Shown one piece after another: positions 43,453 to 53,716 of a stretch of DNA of 64,000 nucleotides (the first letter of the stretch is position 1; the number at the start of each line of letters is the position of its first letter). The DNA is taken from contig NZ_CP041764.1 of assembly GCF_009817885.1 (NCBI RefSeq), positions 1,302,001-1,366,000 on the forward strand. The letters are read 5' to 3'. The notes under the pieces are model-generated. The model was not told the DNA's origin. It ran no database searches and saw nothing but the letters and a program-made list of their open reading frames with translations. Origin of the DNA: Serratia rhizosphaerae. Lineage in GTDB: Bacteria; Pseudomonadota; Gammaproteobacteria; Enterobacterales; Enterobacteriaceae. The position numbers were made by a program, and so were the translations under genes.

Positions 43453-46359
43453 ATGCCTTTTACTCTTGGTCAACGCTGGATCAGCGACACGGAAAGCGAA
43501 TTAGGTCTGGGAACCGTCGTGGCGCTGGATGCGCGCATGATTACCCTGCTTTTCCCCGCCACCGGTGAAAACCGTCTCTACGCCAGAAATGATTCACCCA
43601 TCACCCGCGTGATGTTTAACCCGGGCGATACCATCACCAGCCATGAAGGCTGGCAGCTTCAGGTAGAGGAAGTGAAAGAGGACAACGGGCTGCTGACCTA
43701 TATCGGCACCCGCACGGACACGCAGGAAAGCGGCGTGGCGATGCGTGAAGTGCTGCTGGACAGCAAGCTCACCTTCAGCAAACCGCAGGACCGCCTGTTC
43801 GCCGGTCAGATTGACCGTATGGATCGTTTCGCGCTGCGCTTCCGCGCGCGCAAATACCTCAGCGAGCAGTATCGTCTGCCGTTCGCCGGCCTGCGCGGCA
43901 TGCGCGCCAGCCTGATCCCGCACCAGCTGCACATCGCCTATGAAGTGGGCCAGCGCCATGCGCCGCGCGTATTGCTGGCGGACGAAGTCGGGCTGGGCAA
44001 AACCATCGAAGCCGGCATGATTATCCACCAGCAGCTGCTGGCCGGCCGCGCCGAGCGCGTGCTGATCGTGGTGCCGGAAACGCTGCAGCATCAGTGGCTG
44101 GTGGAGATGATGCGCCGCTTCAACCTGTACTTCTCGCTGTTCGACGACAGCCGCTACGCCGAAGCCAAGCTCGACAGCAGCAACCCGTTCGAAACCGAAC
44201 AGCTGGTGATCTGCTCGCTGGACTTTGTGCGCCGCAACAAACAGCGCCTGGAAGAGCTGTCCGACGCCCAGTGGGACCTGTTGGTGGTCGATGAAGCCCA
44301 CCACCTGGCCTGGAGCGAGGACGCCCCGAGCCGCGAATACCAGGTCATCGAGCAGCTGGCGGAACATACCCCCGGCGTACTGCTGCTGACGGCAACGCCG
44401 GAACAGCTGGGGCAACAGAGCCACTTCGCCCGCCTGCGCCTGTTGGATCCGAACCGCTTCCACGACTATCAGGAGTTCGTCACCGAACAGCAAAAATACC
44501 GTCCGGTGGCCGACGCCGTCACCCTGCTGCTGAGCGGTGAGCATCTGGCCAACGACAAACTGAACCTGCTGGGCGAGCTGATCGAAGAGCAGGATATCGA
44601 ACCGCTGCTGAAAGCGGCCAACGGCGACGGCGAAAACAGCGAGTCCGCTCGTCAGGAACTGGTGACCATGCTGATGGACCGCCACGGCACCAGCCGCGTG
44701 CTGTTCCGCAACACCCGCCATGGCGTCAAAGGCTTCCCGCACCGTAACCTGCACCAGATCAAGCTGCCGCTGCCTGACCAGTACCAGACGGCGATCAAAG
44801 TGTCCGGCATCATGGGCGCGAAAAAGAGCCTGGAAGCCCGCGCGCGCGACATGCTGTACCCGGAGCAGATCTATCAGGAGTTTGAGGGCGAAAACGCCAC
44901 CTGGTGGAACTTTGACCCGCGCGTTGAGTGGCTGCTGAACTACCTGATCGCCAACCGCCATGAAAAAGTGCTGGTGATCTGCGCCAAGGCGACCACCGCC
45001 CTGCAGCTGGAACAGGTGCTGCGCGAGCGGGAAGCCATCCGCGCCGCGGTGTTCCACGAAGGGCTGAGCATCATCGAACGCGATCGGGCGGCCGCCTATT
45101 TCGCTTCCGAAGAGGACGGCGCCCAGGTGCTGCTGTGCTCTGAAATCGGCTCTGAAGGACGCAACTTCCAGTTCGCCAGCCAGCTGGTGATGTTCGATCT
45201 GCCGTTCAACCCGGATCTGCTGGAGCAGCGCATCGGCCGTCTGGACCGTATCGGCCAGCAGCACGATATTCAGATCATGGTGCCGTATCTGGAAAACACC
45301 GCGCAGGCGGTGCTGGGGCGCTGGTTCCATGAAGGCCTGGACGCCTTTGAACACACCTGCCCGACCGGCCGCACCATCTATGACAGCAGCTACGAGCGCC
45401 TGATCGGCTACCTCGCCGCACCGACCGAGCAGGCCGGGCTGGACGAGTTTATCCACGCGTGCCGCCAGCAGCATGACCAGCTGAAAGCCCAGTTGGAACA
45501 GGGACGCGACCGTCTGCTGGAGATGCACTCCAACGGCGGCGACAAAGCGCAGGCGCTGGCGGACGCCATCGCCGAACAGGACAACGACGTCAATCTGGTG
45601 AGCTTCGCGCTGAACCTGTTTGATATTGTCGGTATCAATCAGGAAGACCGCAGCGATAACCTGATCGTGCTGACGCCGTCCGACCATATGCTGGTGCCGG
45701 ATTTCCCGGGACTGCCGCAGGACGGCTGCACCGTGACTTTCGATCGTGAGCAGGCGCTGTCGCGTGAAGACGCGCAGTTCGTCAGCTGGGAACACCCGAT
45801 TATCCGCAACGGGCTGGACCTGATCGTCTCCGGCGATACCGGCAGCTGCGCGCTGTCGCTGCTGAAGAACAAGGCGCTGCCGGTCGGTACGCTGTTGGCG
45901 GAGCTGGTGTACGTGGTCGAAGCGCAGGCGCCGAAGCATCTGCAGCTGACGCGCTTCCTGCCGCCAACGCCGATCCGCATGCTGCTGGACCGCAAAGGCA
46001 CCAATCTGGCGGGGCAGGTGGAGTTTGAAAGCTTTAACCGCCAGCTGAACGCCGTTAACCGCCACACCTCCAGCAAGCTGGTCAACGCCGTCCAGCAGGA
46101 CGTGCACGCCATGCTGCAGCAGGCGGAAAGCCTGGTGGAAGCCGAGGCGCGTACGCTGATCGAGCAGGCCAAACAAGAGGCCGACGATAAGCTGAGCAAC
46201 GAACTGGCGCGTCTGGAAGCGCTGAAAGCGGTAAACCCGAACATCCGCGACGACGAAGTCGAAACGCTGGAGTTCAACCGTAAGCAGGTGCTGGCAAACC
46301 TTAACGACGCCAGCTGGCGTCTGGACGCCATTCGTCTGGTGGTTGTCACTCACCAATAA
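43453..46359 (+). CDS. rapA: RNA polymerase-associated ATPase RapA
   Basis: 968-residue Swi2/Snf2-type ATPase that recycles RNA polymerase, same length as in E. coli. Two N-terminal Tudor-like domains (PFTLGQRWISDTESELGLG at the start) precede the helicase core: Walker A LADEVGLGKTIEAGM near residue 176, DEAH box VVDEAHHLAWSED at about 280, and motif VI EQRIGRLDRIGQ near 595. It is followed after about 55 bases by rluA. Confidence 0.98.
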   Translation: MPFTLGQRWISDTESELGLGTVVALDARMITLLFPATGENRLYARNDSPITRVMFNPGDTITSHEGWQLQVEEVKEDNGLLTYIGTRTDTQESGVAMREVLLDSKLTFSKPQDRLFAGQIDRMDRFALRFRARKYLSEQYRLPFAGLRGMRASLIPHQLHIAYEVGQRHAPRVLLADEVGLGKTIEAGMIIHQQLLAGRAERVLIVVPETLQHQWLVEMMRRFNLYFSLFDDSRYAEAKLDSSNPFETEQLVICSLDFVRRNKQRLEELSDAQWDLLVVDEAHHLAWSEDAPSREYQVIEQLAEHTPGVLLLTATPEQLGQQSHFARLRLLDPNRFHDYQEFVTEQQKYRPVADAVTLLLSGEHLANDKLNLLGELIEEQDIEPLLKAANGDGENSESARQELVTMLMDRHGTSRVLFRNTRHGVKGFPHRNLHQIKLPLPDQYQTAIKVSGIMGAKKSLEARARDMLYPEQIYQEFEGENATWWNFDPRVEWLLNYLIANRHEKVLVICAKATTALQLEQVLREREAIRAAVFHEGLSIIERDRAAAYFASEEDGAQVLLCSEIGSEGRNFQFASQLVMFDLPFNPDLLEQRIGRLDRIGQQHDIQIMVPYLENTAQAVLGRWFHEGLDAFEHTCPTGRTIYDSSYERLIGYLAAPTEQAGLDEFIHACRQQHDQLKAQLEQGRDRLLEMHSNGGDKAQALADAIAEQDNDVNLVSFALNLFDIVGINQEDRSDNLIVLTPSDHMLVPDFPGLPQDGCTVTFDREQALSREDAQFVSWEHPIIRNGLDLIVSGDTGSCALSLLKNKALPVGTLLAELVYVVEAQAPKHLQLTRFLPPTPIRMLLDRKGTNLAGQVEFESFNRQLNAVNRHTSSKLVNAVQQDVHAMLQQAESLVEAEARTLIEQAKQEADDKLSNELARLEALKAVNPNIRDDEVETLEFNRKQVLANLNDASWRLDAIRLVVVTHQ

Positions 46360-46369
46360 CCGGCGATGC

Positions 46370-46391
46370 ACGGGGAGCCACCGCTCCCCGT
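46370..46391 (+). other. Hairpin between rapA and rluA
   Basis: An 8-base-pair perfect inverted repeat (acggggag / ctccccgt, 6-base loop) lies 10 bases after the rapA stop. No U-tract follows, so full termination is unlikely; it may tune rluA expression or protect the rapA mRNA end. Confidence 0.5.
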
Positions 46392-46415
46392 TCGGCCCTT
46401 CTCCGCGGAGCCAAT

Positions 46416-47066
46416 ATGGAACCCTACAATCCCCCTACCGACCCGCTGCACATCCTGTATCAGGATGCGCATATTATCGTGGTCAACAAACCCAGCGGCC
46501 TGCTGTCGGTGCCGGGGCGGGCGCCGGAAAACAAAGACAGCCTGATGACGCGCATTCAGGCCGATTTTCCCGAGGCCGAATCGGTGCACCGGCTGGATAT
46601 GGCCACCAGCGGCGTGATCGTCGTGGCGTTGAACAAAGCGGCGGAGCGCGAGCTGAAACGTCAGTTCCGCGAACGCGAGCCGAAAAAATCCTACATTGCC
46701 CGCGTATGGGGGCATCTGGCGCAGGATGAAGGATTGGTGGATTTACCGCTGATTTGCGACTGGCCGAATCGCCCGCTGCAAAAGGTGTGTTTTGAAACCG
46801 GCAAGGCGGCGCAAACGGAATACCAGGTGCTTTCGCGCGATGCCGACGGCAGCAGCCGGGTGCTGCTGACGCCGATCACCGGGCGTTCACACCAGCTACG
46901 GGTGCATATGCTGGCGCTCGGCCATCCGATCCTCGGCGACGGCTTTTACGCGCCGCCGGCGGCCAAAGCCATGGCGCCGCGTCTGCAACTGCACGCACAG
47001 GAGTTGCGCATCACCCACCCGGCATTTCAGACACCGATGCACTTTCGCGCCGAAGCAGATTTCTGA
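46416..47066 (+). CDS. rluA: 23S rRNA/tRNA pseudouridine synthase RluA
   Basis: 216-residue pseudouridine synthase that modifies U746 of 23S rRNA and U32 of some tRNAs. The catalytic Asp61 is in SVHRLDMATSGVIVVALNK; other family motifs are LSVPGRAPENKDSL near residue 30 and LLTPITGRSHQLRVHMLALGHP near 150. No S4 domain, as in E. coli RluA (219 residues). Confidence 0.96.
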   Translation: MEPYNPPTDPLHILYQDAHIIVVNKPSGLLSVPGRAPENKDSLMTRIQADFPEAESVHRLDMATSGVIVVALNKAAERELKRQFREREPKKSYIARVWGHLAQDEGLVDLPLICDWPNRPLQKVCFETGKAAQTEYQVLSRDADGSSRVLLTPITGRSHQLRVHMLALGHPILGDGFYAPPAAKAMAPRLQLHAQELRITHPAFQTPMHFRAEADF

Positions 47067-47128
47067 CGCTGTACGGCTTCCACGGCAACGGCCAATGACG
47101 CCCTTGCCGGGAAACCTGCAGGCATGCC

Positions 47129-47956
47129 TTACTTGAAACCTTTCTCGCGCTTGATCAGATCGTACGCCGACTGAATCTCCTGCGCCTTCTGCTTGGCCAT
47201 TTCCATCATTTCCGGCGGCAGCCCCTTCGCCACCAGCTTATCCGGATGGTGCTCGCTCATCAGCTTACGGTAAGCGCGCTTGATGGTCGCCGCATCGTCG
47301 CTGCTGTTGACCCCCAGCACCTTACAAGCGTCTTCCAGCGTCGGTCCGCGCTGCGCCTGCTGGTAACCGCCGTGCGAATAACCGCCCTGCTGCTGGTAAC
47401 CGCCGCCAAACTGCTGGCCGCCTTCCATCATGCGCAGGAACTGGTCAAACTGCGCGCGCGAAATCCCCAGCTCTTCGGCGATCACATACAGCACCTGGCG
47501 TTCATTAGGGTGCAATGAGCCGTCGGCAAAGGCCGCCTGGATCTGAATTTCCAGAAACATCCGAATCAGGTCGAAACGGCCGAAACAGATGCTGCGGAAC
47601 TGCTGCAGCGTCTCGCGCAGCGGGAAATGGCTCTCCTTGCCCTCGCGGAACGCCTGCTGCGCCGCGGTGCGCGATTCGCCATGCAGCTGCATGCGATCCA
47701 TAAACAGGCTGGCGACCTGAATATCGGCTTCGGTCACGCGCCCTTTTGATTTGGTAAGGTGCCCCATGACCTGAAAAGTGGTGCGGAAAAACAGCGTTTG
47801 CCGCGTTTGCTGACCGGCGAAAAATCCCCGGCTGCGCTTATTGTTGCGCGCAGTATCGATCATATGACCGATAATCAGCCCCAAAACTACGCCCCAGAAG
47901 CCCGCGCCAGCCCAAACGGCGACAATGACTCCGAGCAGTTTTCCCCAATACTGCAT
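47129..47956 (-). CDS. djlA: Co-chaperone DjlA
   Basis: 275-residue membrane-anchored J-domain protein working with DnaK, linked to capsule and envelope stress signalling. One N-terminal membrane segment (about residues 6-30) is followed by a TerB-like domain, a Gly/Gln-rich linker with GGYQQ repeats (about 175-200) and a C-terminal J domain with the HPD motif in SEHHPDKLVAKG near residue 240. The C-terminal J domain with N-terminal anchor is the DjlA hallmark. Divergent from lptD. Confidence 0.96.
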   Translation of the reverse strand: MQYWGKLLGVIVAVWAGAGFWGVVLGLIIGHMIDTARNNKRSRGFFAGQQTRQTLFFRTTFQVMGHLTKSKGRVTEADIQVASLFMDRMQLHGESRTAAQQAFREGKESHFPLRETLQQFRSICFGRFDLIRMFLEIQIQAAFADGSLHPNERQVLYVIAEELGISRAQFDQFLRMMEGGQQFGGGYQQQGGYSHGGYQQAQRGPTLEDACKVLGVNSSDDAATIKRAYRKLMSEHHPDKLVAKGLPPEMMEMAKQKAQEIQSAYDLIKREKGFK

Positions 47957-48184
47957 ATACTCCTCAATTATATTACTTTCAGCACGCTGCCCGTCGCCGT
48001 AATCAGCTAAGGGTTAGGCGATTTTTCCCAAGATTTCGATTATCATACCTGTCATTTACTGCAGCACCTAACAACAGAGCAGTGAAACGGCAGGATTTAA
48101 CAGTAGCGCAACGTAGATGAGTGATATAGTCTCTGACCGTTTGCCGGACATGACGCCTCTGATGACGGAACACCAAAACCGCGT

Positions 48185-50548
48185 ATGAAAAAAAGTTTCC
48201 CAACACTGCTGGCCACGATGATTTGGACGGCACTTTACAGTCAGCACGCGCTGGCCGATCTCGCCGAGCAGTGCATGCTCGGCGTACCGACGTATGACAA
48301 ACCGCTCGTCAGCGGCGATCCCAATTCTCTGCCGGTCACCATCAACTCTGATGATTCCCGCGCCGATCAAGGCAACGCCGTCTTCAGCGGCAACGTCAAG
48401 ATCGAACAGGGCAACAGCACGCTGACCGCCAAACAGGTAGAGCTGAACCAAGTGCAGGCCGCCGGTAAGAACGACCCGGTACGCACCGTCACCGCCACCG
48501 GCGACGTGCACTATGACGATAACCAGATCAAACTGAAAGGGCCGAAGGCCTGGTCAAACCTGAATACCAAAGATACCGATGTCTATCAGGGTGACTATCA
48601 GATGGTCGGCCGTCAGGGTCGCGGCGACGCAGACAAAATGAAGATGCGCGGCCAGAACCGCTACACCATTTTGGAAAACGGCTCTTTCACCTCCTGTCTA
48701 CCGGGCGACAACAGCTGGAGCGTAGTCGGCTCCGAAGTCATCCACGACCGCGAAGAACAGGTGGCGGAAATCTGGAACGCGCGCTTTAAAATCGCCGGCG
48801 TTCCGGTGTTCTACAGCCCGTATCTGCAGCTGCCGGTGGGCGACAAGCGCCGCTCCGGCTTCCTGATCCCGAATGCGAAATACGGCAGTAACAACGGCTT
48901 CGAATTTATGCTGCCGTATTACTGGAATATTGCGCCTAATTTCGACGCCACCATCACGCCGCACTATATGACCAAGCGCGGCCTGCAGTGGCAGAACGAG
49001 TTCCGCTATCTGACCCAGCCGGGCATGGGCACCATCGAGTTTGACTGGCTGCCGAGCGATAACGAATACAACAAGGATCATCCACAGGATGACGATACTC
49101 GCTGGCTGTTCTACTGGAACCACAGCGGCGTCATGGATCAGGTGTGGCGTTTCAACGTTGACTACACCAAAGTCAGCGACTCGCAGTATTTCAACGATCT
49201 GGACTCCCAGTACGGCTCGACCACCGACGGCTACGCCACGCAGAAATTCAGCGCCGGTTACGCCGATGAAAACTTCGACGCCACCATCGCTTCCAAGCAG
49301 TTCCAGATCTATGACGACGTCAACCGCACCAGCACCGAGTCCTACAAGGTGTTGCCGCAGATCGATCTGAACTACTACAAAAACGATCTGGGGCCGTTCG
49401 ATCTGCGCGTGTACGGGCAGGCGGCCAAGTTTATCAATATCAACCCATACAGCCCAGACGCCACCCGTCTGCACCTGGAACCGACGCTGAGCCTGCCGAT
49501 GACCAACGGCTGGGGCTCGCTGAACAGCGAAGTCAAACTGCTGGCGACCCACTACCAGCAGGATATTCCAGATGGCTTCAAGGCCAACTATAAAAGCCGC
49601 AACGGCCGCGACGCGCCGGATCTGGACGACTCCGTCAATCGCGTGATGCCGCAGTTCAAGGTCGACGGCAAGATGGTGTTCGACCGCGATATGAACTGGG
49701 CGCAAGGCTATACCCAGACGCTGGAGCCGCGCATGCAGTACCTGTATGTGCCGTACCGCGACCAGAGCAATATCTACTCCTACGACTCAACGCTGCTGCA
49801 GACCGACTACTCCGGCCTGTTCCGCGACCGCAGCTACAGCGGCCTGGATCGCATTGCCTCGCAGAACCGTCTGGCGACCGGTTTGACCTCGCGCATTTAT
49901 GATGACGCGCTGGTTGAACGTTTCAACGTTTCCGTGGGTCAAATCTATTACTTCAGCCGTTCGCGTACCGGAGATAACAATTCCGGTTACGACAAGAATG
50001 ATGACACCGGCAGCCTGGTATGGGCCGGCGACACCTATTGGAAGATCGACGATCGCTGGGGCCTGCGCGGCGGCGTACAGTATGATACCCGCCTCGACAG
50101 CGTAGCCCTGGGCGATGCGGTGCTGGAGTACCGTCAGGACAGTGAACGCATGGTGCAGCTGAACTACCGCTACGCCAGCCCGGAATATATTCAGGCCACT
50201 CTGCCGCAGGTCACCAGCCCTGGCTATCAGGACGGTATCTCGCAGGTGGGCGTCACCGCCAGCTGGCCGATTGCCGACCGTTGGGCCGTGGTTGGCGCGT
50301 ATTACTATGATACCCGTGCACAGCAGTCCGCCGATCAGCTGGTTGGCCTGCGTTATAACACCTGCTGCTGGGCGGTTAACATCGGTTATGAGCGTAAGAT
50401 CACCGACTGGGATCGCGGTAATCAAACCAGCAAATATGACAACAAAGTTTCATTCAACATCGAACTGCGCGGTCTGAGCAGCGACCACAGCCTCGGCACC
50501 GGCGAAATGCTGCGCTCAGGCATTCTGCCTTACCAGCGCGCATTCTGA
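48185..50548 (+). CDS. lptD: LPS assembly outer membrane protein LptD
   Basis: 787-residue outer membrane beta-barrel that with LptE inserts lipopolysaccharide. A signal peptide of about 24 residues ends at QHALA; an OstA/LptA-like jellyroll domain with INSDDSRADQGNAVFSGNV follows, then a large barrel. The cysteines used for the two nonconsecutive disulfides are visible in EQCMLGVP, TSCLPGDN and NTCCWAVN. It heads the lptD-surA-pdxA-rsmA-apaGH operon. Confidence 0.98.
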   Translation: MKKSFPTLLATMIWTALYSQHALADLAEQCMLGVPTYDKPLVSGDPNSLPVTINSDDSRADQGNAVFSGNVKIEQGNSTLTAKQVELNQVQAAGKNDPVRTVTATGDVHYDDNQIKLKGPKAWSNLNTKDTDVYQGDYQMVGRQGRGDADKMKMRGQNRYTILENGSFTSCLPGDNSWSVVGSEVIHDREEQVAEIWNARFKIAGVPVFYSPYLQLPVGDKRRSGFLIPNAKYGSNNGFEFMLPYYWNIAPNFDATITPHYMTKRGLQWQNEFRYLTQPGMGTIEFDWLPSDNEYNKDHPQDDDTRWLFYWNHSGVMDQVWRFNVDYTKVSDSQYFNDLDSQYGSTTDGYATQKFSAGYADENFDATIASKQFQIYDDVNRTSTESYKVLPQIDLNYYKNDLGPFDLRVYGQAAKFININPYSPDATRLHLEPTLSLPMTNGWGSLNSEVKLLATHYQQDIPDGFKANYKSRNGRDAPDLDDSVNRVMPQFKVDGKMVFDRDMNWAQGYTQTLEPRMQYLYVPYRDQSNIYSYDSTLLQTDYSGLFRDRSYSGLDRIASQNRLATGLTSRIYDDALVERFNVSVGQIYYFSRSRTGDNNSGYDKNDDTGSLVWAGDTYWKIDDRWGLRGGVQYDTRLDSVALGDAVLEYRQDSERMVQLNYRYASPEYIQATLPQVTSPGYQDGISQVGVTASWPIADRWAVVGAYYYDTRAQQSADQLVGLRYNTCCWAVNIGYERKITDWDRGNQTSKYDNKVSFNIELRGLSSDHSLGTGEMLRSGILPYQRAF

Positions 50549-50614
50549 TGTTTTGTAATGCTTTGAAAAACGAGAACTTTAACCCGCATTTGCGGATTAC
50601 ATAATGGGAAATGT

Positions 50615-51913
50615 ATGAATAACTGGAGAACGCTTATTCTCGGATTGGTGGTCTGCGCCAATACCGCGTTCGCTGCACCCCAAGAAGTTGATAAAGTCGC
50701 CGCCGTCGTGGATAACGGCGTAGTACTCGAAAGCGATGTCAATGGTTTACTGCAGTCGGTCAAGCTCAATGCCCAGCAGGCCGGGCAACAGCTGCCGGAT
50801 GACAAAACGCTGCGTCATCAGATTGTTGAACGTCTGATTATGGATAACATCCAGCTGCAGATGGCGCAAAAAATGGGCATCAGCGTCAGTGACGCCGATC
50901 TGGACAAGGCTATTGCCAATATCGCGGCGCAAAACCGCATGACGCCGGACCAGCTGCGCAGCCGTCTGGCGTACGAAGGCCTGAACTACAACACCTACCG
51001 TTCACAGATCCGCAAAGAGATGCTGATCACCGAAGTGCGTAACAACGAAGTCCGCCGCCGCGTCACCATTCTGCCGCAGGAAGTGGACTCTCTGGCCAAA
51101 CAGGTCGGCGCGCAGAACGGCAGCGATACCGAAATGAACATCAGCCACATCCTGATCCCGCTGCCGGAGAACCCGTCGCAGCAGCAGGTTGATGAAGCGG
51201 AAACGCTGGCGAAACGCCTGGTGGGCGAAATCAACAGCGGCGCCGACTTCGGCAAACTGGCGATCACCTACTCCGCCGACTCGCAGGCGCTGAAAGGCGG
51301 CAATATGGGCTGGGGTAAACTGCAGGAGATCCCGACGCTGTTCGCAGAGCGTCTGGTCACCGCCAAAAAAGGCGATATCGTCGGCCCGATCCGCTCCGGC
51401 GTGGGTTTCCACATCCTGAAAGTGAATGATGTCCGCGGCGCCAACCAGTCTATTTCCGTGACCGAAGTGCACGCACGCCATATTCTGCTGAAGCCGTCCG
51501 TGGTAATGACCGACGATCAGGCTCGCACCAAACTGCAGGAGGTCGCTGCGGCGATTAGCAGCGGCAAGGCGAAGTTCGCCGATGAAGCCAAGCAGCTGTC
51601 GCAGGATCCGGGTTCTGCCCTGCAGGGCGGCGATCTGGGCTGGGCATCACCGGATATCTACGATCCGGCGTTCCGCGATGCGCTGCTGAAGCTGAAAAAA
51701 GGCGAAATCAGCAAGCCGGTGCACTCCTCCTTCGGCTGGCACCTGATTCAGCTGGTGGATACCCGCAAGGTGGACAAAACCGACGCGGCGCAAAAAGAGC
51801 GCGCCTACCGCATGCTGTTCAACCGCAAGTTTGCTGAAGAAGCGCAGACCTGGATGCAGGAACAGCGCGCCGCCGCCTATGTCAAAATTCTTGATGGCAG
51901 CAATGCACAATAA
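50615..51913 (+). CDS. surA: Periplasmic chaperone and prolyl isomerase SurA
   Basis: 432-residue periplasmic chaperone for outer membrane proteins including LptD. Signal peptide of about 20 residues (MNNWRTLILGLVVCANTAFA). Two parvulin domains: ISHILIPLPENPSQQQVDEA near residue 172 and ARHILLKPSVVMTDDQAR near 285, each with the FG/GGDLGW-type ends. The C-terminal helix completes the chaperone module. pdxA overlaps its end. Confidence 0.97.
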   Translation: MNNWRTLILGLVVCANTAFAAPQEVDKVAAVVDNGVVLESDVNGLLQSVKLNAQQAGQQLPDDKTLRHQIVERLIMDNIQLQMAQKMGISVSDADLDKAIANIAAQNRMTPDQLRSRLAYEGLNYNTYRSQIRKEMLITEVRNNEVRRRVTILPQEVDSLAKQVGAQNGSDTEMNISHILIPLPENPSQQQVDEAETLAKRLVGEINSGADFGKLAITYSADSQALKGGNMGWGKLQEIPTLFAERLVTAKKGDIVGPIRSGVGFHILKVNDVRGANQSISVTEVHARHILLKPSVVMTDDQARTKLQEVAAAISSGKAKFADEAKQLSQDPGSALQGGDLGWASPDIYDPAFRDALLKLKKGEISKPVHSSFGWHLIQLVDTRKVDKTDAAQKERAYRMLFNRKFAEEAQTWMQEQRAAAYVKILDGSNAQ

Positions 51914-52895
51914 ACGTATCGTGATAACCCCCGGCGAACCTGCCGGGGTGGGGCCGGATTTGGTCGTAGCACTGGCGCAACAGGCGTGGCCCGTTGAACT
52001 GGTTGTCTGCGCCGATCCGGCCCTGTTGATTGAACGCGCGCGGCAGCTACGGCTGCCGCTGACGTTGCGCGACTATCAGCCGGACGCGCCGGCGCAGCCG
52101 CAGGCTGCCGCGACGCTGACGGTGCTGCCGGTTACGCTGGCAGAGACGACGGTCTGCGGCCAGCTCAACGTCGCCAACAGCGCTTATGTGGTGGATACCC
52201 TGGCGCGCGCCTGCGACGGCTGCCTGAACGGTGAATTCGCCGCGCTGATTACCGGGCCGGTACACAAGGGCGTCATCAACGACGCCGGCGTGCCGTTCAG
52301 CGGCCACACAGAATTTTTTGCCGATCGCAGCCGCTGCGATCGGGTGGTGATGATGCTGGCGACCGAAGAGCTGCGCGTCGCGCTGGCGACCACCCACCTG
52401 CCGCTGCTGGCGGTGCCGGGCGCCATCAGCGAGCAGAGCCTGCACGAAGTCATCACCATTCTCGACCATGATTTAAAAACCAAATTCGGCATCGCGCAGC
52501 CGCACATCTACGTCTGCGGGCTGAACCCGCATGCGGGAGAAGGCGGCCATATGGGCCGTGAAGAGCTGGACGTCATTATTCCGGCGCTTGAAACGCTGCG
52601 CGAACGCGGCATTAACCTGATCGGGCCGTTACCGGCCGATACGCTGTTCCAGCCCAAATATCTGCAACATGCCGATGCGGTGCTGGCGATGTATCACGAT
52701 CAGGGGCTGCCGGTGCTAAAATACCAAGGGTTTGGCCGCGCGGTGAATATCACCCTCGGCCTGCCGTTTATTCGTACCTCGGTGGATCACGGCACCGCGC
52801 TGGAACTGGCCGGCACCGGTACCGCCGATGTGGGCAGTTTTAAAACCGCCTTAAATCTCGCCATTAAAATGATAAATAACTGTAATGAACAATAG
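51903..52895 (+). CDS. pdxA: 4-hydroxythreonine-4-phosphate dehydrogenase PdxA
   Basis: 330-residue metal- and NAD-dependent enzyme of pyridoxal phosphate synthesis. The start (MHNKRIVITPGEPAGVGPD) overlaps the surA end by 11 bases; an ATG three codons upstream is a possible alternative. LITGPVHKGVINDAG near residue 112, SGHTEFFADRS, CGLNPHAGEGGHMG near 204 and AMYHDQGLPVLKYQGF near 264 hold metal and substrate ligands. It overlaps rsmA by 11 bases. Confidence 0.96.
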   Translation: MHNKRIVITPGEPAGVGPDLVVALAQQAWPVELVVCADPALLIERARQLRLPLTLRDYQPDAPAQPQAAATLTVLPVTLAETTVCGQLNVANSAYVVDTLARACDGCLNGEFAALITGPVHKGVINDAGVPFSGHTEFFADRSRCDRVVMMLATEELRVALATTHLPLLAVPGAISEQSLHEVITILDHDLKTKFGIAQPHIYVCGLNPHAGEGGHMGREELDVIIPALETLRERGINLIGPLPADTLFQPKYLQHADAVLAMYHDQGLPVLKYQGFGRAVNITLGLPFIRTSVDHGTALELAGTGTADVGSFKTALNLAIKMINNCNEQ

Positions 52896-53703
52896 AGTCC
52901 ACCAAGGGCATTTTGCCCGCAAACGCTTTGGACAAAACTTTTTAACCGATCAGTTTGTCATCGATAGCATCGTCTCGGCTATTCATCCCCAGCCGGGCGA
53001 AGCCGTGGTAGAAATCGGCCCCGGCCTTGGCGCCCTGACCGAACCGGTCGGCGCGCGTATGGACCGCATGACGGTAGTGGAGCTGGACCGCGATCTGGCG
53101 GCACGCCTGGAAAGCCACCCGCAGCTGAAAGACAAACTGACCATTCGTCAGCAGGACGCCATGACGGTGGATTTCGCCGAAATGGCCGAGCAGGCGGGCC
53201 AGCCGCTGCGGGTGTTCGGCAACCTGCCGTACAACATCTCCACCCCGCTGATGTTCCACCTTTTCAGCTATACTCAGGCTATCCGCGACATGCATTTTAT
53301 GTTGCAAAAAGAGGTGGTCAACCGCCTGGTTGCCGGCCCGAACAGCAAGGCGTACGGCCGTTTATCGGTGATGGCGCAATACTACTGCAACGTCATCCCG
53401 GTGCTGGAAGTCCCGCCGACCGCCTTCGCGCCGCCGCCGAAGGTCGACTCCGCCGTGGTGCGTCTGGTGCCTCACCGCGAGATGCCGCACCCGGTCGACG
53501 ATGTGCGCATGCTGAGCCGCATTACCACGCAGGCCTTCAACCAGCGTCGCAAAACCATCCGCAACAGCCTGGGGGATTTGTTCACCCCGGAGCAGCTGAG
53601 CGAGCTGGGTGTCGATCCGGCATTGAGAGCAGAAAATATTTCTGTGGCGCAGTACTGTAAACTGGCAAACTGGCTATCGGCCAATCCAGCGCCACAGCAA
53701 TAA
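52885..53703 (+). CDS. rsmA: 16S rRNA dimethyladenosine methyltransferase RsmA (KsgA)
   Basis: 272-residue SAM enzyme dimethylating A1518 and A1519 in 16S rRNA. FARKRFGQNFLTDQFVID is at the N-terminus, the SAM motif VVEIGPGLGALTEPV near residue 40, and the catalytic NLPYNIS motif near 113 (GNLPYNISTPLMFHLF). Length agrees with E. coli (273). Spacing to apaG is 13 bases. Confidence 0.97.
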   Translation: MNNRVHQGHFARKRFGQNFLTDQFVIDSIVSAIHPQPGEAVVEIGPGLGALTEPVGARMDRMTVVELDRDLAARLESHPQLKDKLTIRQQDAMTVDFAEMAEQAGQPLRVFGNLPYNISTPLMFHLFSYTQAIRDMHFMLQKEVVNRLVAGPNSKAYGRLSVMAQYYCNVIPVLEVPPTAFAPPPKVDSAVVRLVPHREMPHPVDDVRMLSRITTQAFNQRRKTIRNSLGDLFTPEQLSELGVDPALRAENISVAQYCKLANWLSANPAPQQ

Positions 53704-53716
53704 GGAGTATGTGGTC

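Noticed and set aside
43594..46371. Very long open reading opposite rapA (over 900 codons, minus strand)
   Set aside because: It is the mirror of the codon bias of rapA, is full of unlikely His/Gln/Arg/Leu-rich sequence, and resembles no family.
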